Below are positions 5,810 to 9,717 of a DNA stretch of 9,717 nt, in pieces. The notes beneath the pieces were generated by a model. The model had not been told where the DNA came from and searched no databases. It worked only from the letters and a program-made list of their open reading frames with translations. The translations under genes and the position numbers were made by a program. Positions within the stretch are counted from its first letter, which is position 1; each line of letters begins with the position of its first letter. Source of the stretch: CAYSLC01 sp964431545 (GTDB lineage: Bacteria > Desulfobacterota > Desulfobacteria > Desulfobacterales > JAABSP01); the NCBI GenBank assembly GCA_964431545.1, contig CAYSLC010000203.1, positions 1-9,717 on the forward strand. Reading direction: 5' to 3'.

Positions 5810-7801
5810 ATGGATAAACCGTTGCGTTTGAGGGGCCGGCCGTTTCTGTTGCTGGCGGTCGCCGGCCTGATGTTTTTCTGTGGGTGCGCCGTATCGAGAA
5901 AGGTTTGTGTCAACGGTGATGTCGCGTATTGCCAGGCCGAGGGGAACTTCACCGGCCGCTGGTATGATTATTATGAGCGGGCCCTGTCTTGCATGGAGGG
6001 GGGGTGCTACGGGGCGGCCCTTGAGGATTTGGAAGAAGCCCTCCGACGACGGGACGCGGATCAGCGGCGCGCACGGACGGTGGGGATGCATTTCATGGAT
6101 TACTTTCCCCACCGGGAGAAGGGGCTGATCCATTATCTGGAGGGCGACTACGCGGAGGCCAAAACAGAGCTGGAACGGTCGCTGGCCCAGTATCCATCTG
6201 AAAAAGCCCGGTTTTATCTGGACCGGGTCCGTGCGCACCTGTTCCGGCAGGCCGATCGGATCCCGACCCGACCCCGCCTGGCCCTGAACCTTCCGGCATC
6301 TCCGGCGGATGGCATCGTCTGGACACGGGCGGATCCGGTCCGAATCGCCGGCACGGCGGTTGACCGGGACGAGTACATCGCCGATATCGTCATCAATGGA
6401 GCGCCGGTTTTCGTGGAATCGTCCGGTCCGGAGGTCCGGTTCGCCGAAGATCTGATCCTGGCGGAAGGGCGGCATCAAATCGATGTTCGGGCCAGGAACC
6501 TGCAAGGGGGCGTGGCCTGGCAGCGGGCCACATTGCAGGTGGACCGGTCTGGCCCCCTGATCGCCGTGGACCGGTTTGTTCCCGGAAAAGTGGTTTCCGG
6601 GAATCTGCTGGATTCCGCCGGGATTTCGGAGTTCCGGATCAACGGTCAACTGGTCCGATTGTCGGGAAACGGGCCGATCCCGTTCAAGGGACTTCTCCAT
6701 TCCAGCACCGTCACGCTGACGGCATCCGATCGCCTGGGAAACGAAACCCGGGTCCATCTGGGAAACCGCGGTGAATCCTACCGGTCATCCAGGGGGTGGC
6801 TGGCCATGGCGGAGAATGTCCTAAGTGATGGTCCCGTCACGGGATCCCTTCGCGCCGCCCGTATGGCCGACGCGCCGCTGGCGGTCGGCATTCGGGGCTT
6901 TTCCGATCCCCAGATCGTCTTCAGCGAAACGCTGCAAGTCCCCGTCGAGGTGAGAAGCGAGGCGGAGATCCGTCATCTGAGCGTCAACGGAGAACCGGTG
7001 ACCTTTCCTCAGGGACGGATCATCTCCTTTCATTCCTTTATCCGGTTAAAACCGGGTGAGAATCGGGTGATCGTGATGGCGGCGGACGCCAAAGGTCGGA
7101 ACGTTGAAAAGACCTTCCGCATCATCCGGCGGATCCCCCAGGCGTTCCAACTGCAGCACCGGTACGGCATTTCAGTCCATTCTTTTGATTTTACGGAAGA
7201 AGATCCGGAAAGAATCCGGTTCCAGCATACCCTTCTGGAGAGTCTGCTCCAGCCCCGCCGCTTCCGCATCGGGGTGTCCGAAGATCTTCAGACCCTGCTG
7301 GACGCCCAAGGGTTGGGCGTTGGCGGGGACGCCGGCTGGGCATCCCCCCATGCGGTGTTGCTGGGAGTGATCCATGAGACCCGGAACGGGATCGAGGCGG
7401 CGGCCCGAATGGTGAACATCGAAACGCGCGAGACCCTGGCGGTCGGAGACGTTTATGCGCCCTCACCGGACCGGGACGCCCTGGCGGCCATGGGCCGGCG
7501 GTTGTCGGAGAAATTTCTCCGGCAATTCCCCCTTCTGGCGGCCGAGATCGTCAGTGTATCGGAAAACCGGGTCCGTATCGCCCTTCCGGGACAAGAGACC
7601 GGAGGGAAGGCGCTGCCCCCGTCCTGGCCGCTGCTGGTCTACCGGGTATCGGATTCCGGCAGCACGGCCGTGGGATCGGACGCCCGGATTATCGGGGGCG
7701 CCATGGTGGCGGGCGCACCGTCGGGGAACGCCCTTACCGCCATTGTGGAGGCGGGCGCCGCCGGCGACGTCCGTCCGACGGACCGGGTCGTCGCCCGATG
7801 A
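5810..7801 (+). CDS. Large lipoprotein with TPR, Ig-like and CsgG-like regions
   Basis: This 663-residue exported lipoprotein has a basic N terminus, a hydrophobic core (PFLLLAVAGLMFF) and Cys26 in an FCGC context, which together form a signal peptide with lipobox. Residues about 48-145 hold TPR-like helices (the YFPHREKGLIHYLEGDY pattern and a following A-x-x-x-LE-x-SL repeat). Three Ig-like repeats follow at about 176-440, each with a strand-turn of the form V/I-N-G (VINGAPV, RINGQLV, SVNGEPV). From about 445 there is a CsgG/LpoB-like region (RRFRIGVSEDLQTLLD, HAVLLGVIHET, NIETRETLAVGDVYA) and a beta-rich tail. It is probably a periplasmic or outer-membrane sensor or scaffold. The ATG at 5810 is chosen because AAAGGA is about eight bases away; the ATG at 5801 directly abuts that site. 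Its TGA overlaps the sigma-factor ATG. The domain calls are by pattern, not search. Confidence 0.72.
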   Translation: MDKPLRLRGRPFLLLAVAGLMFFCGCAVSRKVCVNGDVAYCQAEGNFTGRWYDYYERALSCMEGGCYGAALEDLEEALRRRDADQRRARTVGMHFMDYFPHREKGLIHYLEGDYAEAKTELERSLAQYPSEKARFYLDRVRAHLFRQADRIPTRPRLALNLPASPADGIVWTRADPVRIAGTAVDRDEYIADIVINGAPVFVESSGPEVRFAEDLILAEGRHQIDVRARNLQGGVAWQRATLQVDRSGPLIAVDRFVPGKVVSGNLLDSAGISEFRINGQLVRLSGNGPIPFKGLLHSSTVTLTASDRLGNETRVHLGNRGESYRSSRGWLAMAENVLSDGPVTGSLRAARMADAPLAVGIRGFSDPQIVFSETLQVPVEVRSEAEIRHLSVNGEPVTFPQGRIISFHSFIRLKPGENRVIVMAADAKGRNVEKTFRIIRRIPQAFQLQHRYGISVHSFDFTEEDPERIRFQHTLLESLLQPRRFRIGVSEDLQTLLDAQGLGVGGDAGWASPHAVLLGVIHETRNGIEAAARMVNIETRETLAVGDVYAPSPDRDALAAMGRRLSEKFLRQFPLLAAEIVSVSENRVRIALPGQETGGKALPPSWPLLVYRVSDSGSTAVGSDARIIGGAMVAGAPSGNALTAIVEAGAAGDVRPTDRVVAR

Positions 7802-8367
7802 CCCCATCCGAAGAACGGAAGATCCTCAAGCAGTGCATCAAAAAAAACCGATGCGACAAGCTTGTGGAACAATACTGGAAACTGGTGTGCGCCACCGTCC
7901 GGAAGACCTTCCGCCTGAAGGGGGCGCCCCTGATCCAGGACGATATAGAAGAGGTCTGCCAGGAGGTTTTTTTCCAGCTCCTGGACGATGGCCGGCGGCG
8001 GTTGCGCCTGTATAAAGAAGGAGAGGGGCACAGCCTGGCCCGGTGGATCGTGGTCATCGCCACCCATACCACCCTCAATTTCCTCCGGAAACGCGGATTC
8101 GACAGCTTCATGGGCCAGATGGGCCGAATGGAGCTGGACGACCACGAAGAAGACCCCGTCAACCTGGAATCCGATGTCATCGACAAGGTTTCCCTCAACA
8201 CCGCTTTGCAAGTCATTCCCCAGATCGACCGGATCATCCTGAGACTCCATCGCTTCGGCATGCCCGCCAAAGACATCGCCGTGGTCGCAGACAGCACGGA
8301 AGCCGCCATCCATAACCGCATCAGTCGGATCAAGAAGACCTTAAGCGAATTCATCGACTTCCGATAG
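7798..8367 (+). CDS. ECF-type RNA polymerase sigma factor
   Basis: This 189-residue sigma-70-family protein has only regions 2 and 4. Region 2 spans roughly residues 22-100, with the core-binding and -10 recognition part around DIEEVCQEVFFQLL and the helix ARWIVVIATHTTLNFLRKRG. A short acidic linker (about 111-127) follows. Region 4 (136-189) is LQVIPQIDRIILRL, then a helix-turn-helix with recognition helix near EAAIHNRISRIKK, rich in basic residues as expected for -35 binding. The ATG overlaps the lipoprotein TGA (ATGA at 7798-7801), without a clear Shine-Dalgarno, so translation is probably coupled. It is followed by a region-4-like small protein and an anti-sigma-like gene, the normal setting for an ECF factor. 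The target regulon is unknown. Ending in EFIDFR, it appears complete. Confidence 0.86.
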   Translation: MTPSEERKILKQCIKKNRCDKLVEQYWKLVCATVRKTFRLKGAPLIQDDIEEVCQEVFFQLLDDGRRRLRLYKEGEGHSLARWIVVIATHTTLNFLRKRGFDSFMGQMGRMELDDHEEDPVNLESDVIDKVSLNTALQVIPQIDRIILRLHRFGMPAKDIAVVADSTEAAIHNRISRIKKTLSEFIDFR

Positions 8368-8391
8368 CCTTTTCCCTCCCCCGAATTTTTT

Positions 8392-8422
8392 TTGATAGAA
8401 ACCGGTCTCCGCTGTGTATAGT
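8392..8422 (+). promoter_or_regulatory. Possible promoter before the sigma-4-like gene
   Basis: TTGATA (8392-8397) and TATAGT (8417-8422) are good matches to sigma-70 -35 and -10 boxes, but their 19-base spacing is longer than ideal; a TG two bases before the -10 box may help. The same stretch contains GAAACC (8398-8403), which resembles the -35 core of many ECF promoters, so autoregulation by the upstream sigma factor is another possibility. A run of eight T (8386-8393) sits just before. This is a prediction by eye. Confidence 0.35.
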
Positions 8423-8444
8423 AGATACAGAGGAGGAAAACATC

Positions 8445-8663
8445 ATGAATCACGCGGATGTGGATATGAAAACAGACATGCCGTTGGATGATCCGGTGCT
8501 ACAGGTCATCCCGGAGATGGATCGCATCATGATCCGGATGCGCGCCCTCGGCCTGTCTTCAGAGGAGATCGCGATGGTCACCGGCAACATCCCGGAGACC
8601 GTGGATGACAAGCTGTCCGAGATCGACCGGACCATTCAAGAATTCAAAGCGTTTGTATCTTAG
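8445..8663 (+). CDS. Stand-alone sigma-region-4-like small protein
   Basis: This 72-residue protein has residues 18-72 that align without gaps to region 4 of the sigma factor encoded just upstream (its residues 136-189): 19 identities in 54 positions by eye, including LQVIP, DRI and the late S-x-I, T and EF pattern. At the DNA level, 22 of the first 29 bases of the block match (8502 on versus 8209 on), suggesting an intralocus duplication. The recognition-helix part has lost its basic residues (EAAIHNRISRIKK against ETVDDKLSEIDRT); by my count net charge falls from about +3 to about -4 over the block. There is no region 2, so it cannot act as a sigma factor. A strong AGGAGG lies eight bases before the ATG. 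It probably binds the anti-sigma protein or core polymerase; the role is inference. Confidence 0.72.
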   Translation: MNHADVDMKTDMPLDDPVLQVIPEMDRIMIRMRALGLSSEEIAMVTGNIPETVDDKLSEIDRTIQEFKAFVS

Positions 8664-8679
8664 TCGAAAGGAGCGTCCC

Positions 8680-9309
8680 ATGACTTTCCCATGCCTGGAT
8701 GTCGCCATGCTCGCCGGATATGTCGATGGCCAGTTGACCGAGGACGAACGGTCCGAAGTCGAAGACCACATGATGGATTGCGATCTGTGCATGGAGGCAC
8801 TGGCCGTCTCCAAAACCCTGATCAATGAGATGGATCTGGCCGCCTACGAGACCGCTGCCGCCAGAAATGTGGTCAGCGCCGTTATCGAAAATGTAAAGAA
8901 AAAAATCGATTCGTTTTACGGATGGGTCGCGGACCTGGCCTCGCCGGCCTGGTTCATGGAGTTCGCGCCATCGGCCGTCCGGTCGTCGCCTTCGGCTGAA
9001 CAGACCCGGGCCGCCGTGCTGGTCACCCGTCGGATGGGAAATCTGCAGGCGGAGATGTACGTCCAGAAATCCCGGATGGATGCCGCCTTCATGGCCGTCA
9101 AGGTGACGACGGGACGGAAAAACGCCCAGAACGTCTGCCTGACCCTGGCGAGGGAGGAGGGGGGGCTCCAGGCCCGGTATGTGACCCGGGACTATGAGGT
9201 TTTCGACAACCTTGGGTTCGGCACCTACAACCTCATCGTGGAACAGAACGCCGATGAGAAGGGCGCCTACATGTTCCACATTGACGAAGAAGGTTTCCAT
9301 GAAAAATAA
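8680..9309 (+). CDS. Zinc-finger anti-sigma-like protein with beta-rich C-terminal domain
   Basis: This 209-residue protein has an N-terminal ZAS-type anti-sigma domain: Cys5, then AGYVDGQLTEDERSEVEDH with His30, Cys34 and Cys37 (HMMDCDLC, the HxxxCxxC signature). Such domains clamp an ECF sigma factor and block its contact with core polymerase. No transmembrane helix follows, unlike many anti-sigma factors. Instead there is a helical linker and, from about residue 105, a beta-rich domain with NVCLTLAREEGGL and FDNLGFGTYNLIVEQ, reminiscent of small carbohydrate-binding-like or Ig-like folds, so this looks like a cytosolic form. The ATG at 8680 is preceded by AAAGGAG; the in-frame ATG at 8605 lies inside the small gene and is unlikely. 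It starts 16 bases after the sigma-4-like gene, and its stop overlaps the CHAT gene start by 11 bases. The anti-sigma role is supported by motif and context. Confidence 0.78.
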   Translation: MTFPCLDVAMLAGYVDGQLTEDERSEVEDHMMDCDLCMEALAVSKTLINEMDLAAYETAAARNVVSAVIENVKKKIDSFYGWVADLASPAWFMEFAPSAVRSSPSAEQTRAAVLVTRRMGNLQAEMYVQKSRMDAAFMAVKVTTGRKNAQNVCLTLAREEGGLQARYVTRDYEVFDNLGFGTYNLIVEQNADEKGAYMFHIDEEGFHEK

Positions 9310-9717
9310 TGCCATCTTCCTGGAAGCGACCCGGGAGAAAAAAAGCCTGAAGCTCGGGCTTTATGAACCGGGGGACGTCATCTGGCGATACGAGGACCTT
9401 CCGGTCCCCATCGACCGCATTCAGAAGCGGTGTCGGGAAATGATGGAGGCCCTGAACCAAACGAGCCGCAATGGGGGGGGCGGCCCCGATGCAGTGGAAA
9501 AATTGAAGGCCGCCGGCCGGATGCTCTGCGATGAACTGCTGACCCGGACCATCAAAGAGGCCCTGCGCAACACCGACGCCGAATATCTGGTGCTTCGGCT
9601 GGACGATCATCTGGTCCACATCCCCTGGGAGCTGATCTGTGTGGGCCAGGAGTTTCTTTGCCAGCGGTTCAGCATGGGGCGGCTGGTCAAAACCCGTCAG
9701 GAGGTGGCCAGGGCCCC
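9299..9717 (+). CDS. CHAT-domain protein, N-terminal part (runs off the window)
   Basis: This is the first 139 residues of a gene that continues to the right. The N-terminal 90 residues are mixed helical and unassigned. Residues 95-131 (EYLVLRLDDHLVHIPWELI, then EFLCQRFSMGRLVKT) match the start of a CHAT domain, the caspase-like cysteine protease family found in bacterial signalling and defence. The catalytic His and Cys come later and lie outside the window. The ATG (9299) overlaps the anti-sigma stop by 11 bases, and GAAGAAGG lies about five bases ahead, so it is co-translated with the anti-sigma gene. A run of eight G (9473-9480) falls inside codons 59-61 (NGGGG stretch). The family is judged from the characteristic LVHIPWEL core; protease activity cannot be judged here. 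Confidence 0.82.
   Translation, partial: MKNNAIFLEATREKKSLKLGLYEPGDVIWRYEDLPVPIDRIQKRCREMMEALNQTSRNGGGGPDAVEKLKAAGRMLCDELLTRTIKEALRNTDAEYLVLRLDDHLVHIPWELICVGQEFLCQRFSMGRLVKTRQEVARA
9473..9480 (+). repeat. G8 homopolymer in the CHAT gene
   Basis: Eight consecutive G bases lie in codons for NGGGG near the start of the CHAT gene. A one-base slip would shift the frame and end the protein early, so this is a candidate slippage site. GC-rich bacteria often carry such runs by chance; variability is not shown by one sequence. Confidence 0.6.

Noticed and set aside
8386..8393. T8 run after the sigma gene as an intrinsic terminator
   Set aside because: No stable stem precedes it; only a pyrimidine run is present.
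8605..8679. Upstream ATG start for the anti-sigma gene
   Set aside because: It would overlap most of the last third of the small sigma-4-like gene in another frame, and the ATG at 8680 has a clear AAAGGAG and starts right before the zinc-finger domain.
7798..9717. A type III-E CRISPR (Craspase) locus
   Set aside because: There is no CRISPR array, no Cas7-11-like gene and no recognisable Csx30 in this window; only the CHAT-plus-sigma idea is shared.

Overview
The window is GC-rich (estimated by eye, not counted) and looks like a bacterial chromosome of an anaerobe. An indolepyruvate:ferredoxin oxidoreductase pair, PilZ proteins and a sigma/anti-sigma/CHAT locus together suggest a Desulfobacterota (sulfate-reducer-like) genome. 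That assignment is inference from gene content and style; there is no rRNA or other marker. Almost everything is on the + strand apart from one OsmC-family gene at the left edge. I see no tRNA, rRNA, CRISPR array or complete insertion sequence.

Layout. (1) 1-461: the possible tail of a + strand gene, converging on an OsmC-like peroxide/thiol protein gene on the - strand. (2) 669-2393: two tandem, related single-domain PilZ (c-di-GMP receptor) proteins, followed closely by a protein with a diverged YpsA/'molybdenum carrier'-like Rossmann fold and an unassigned helical C-terminal domain. (3) 2456-4921: iorA-iorB, encoding the two subunits of an arylpyruvate:ferredoxin oxidoreductase; the IorA ferredoxin domain lacks the second cysteine of both cluster motifs. 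(4) 4923-5326: a clearly broken Uma2-family gene (internal deletion, frameshift, in-frame stop), then an unrecognised 128-residue protein (5351-5737). (5) 5810-9717 (continues beyond the window): a compact, partly overlapping cluster of a large TPR/Ig-like/CsgG-like lipoprotein, an ECF-type sigma factor, a 72-residue stand-alone sigma-region-4-like protein, a soluble zinc-finger anti-sigma-like protein with a beta-rich C-terminal domain, and the start of a CHAT-domain (caspase-like) protein.

Region 5 is the most interesting part. Lipoprotein and sigma genes overlap by 4 bases (ATGA). The small protein sits 77 bases downstream with its own strong Shine-Dalgarno and a possible promoter. The anti-sigma gene follows after 16 bases, and the CHAT gene overlaps the anti-sigma stop by 11 bases. 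The small protein aligns without gaps to the sigma factor's own region 4 (19 identities in 54 positions by eye), but its recognition-helix region has gone from basic to acidic, as expected of a decoy or partner protein rather than a DNA binder. A working hypothesis is a protease-gated sigma switch: the anti-sigma protein holds the sigma factor, the small protein tunes that interaction, and the CHAT protease releases it. The concept resembles CHAT-sigma signalling in type III-E CRISPR (Craspase) loci, but no homologous CRISPR component is visible here.
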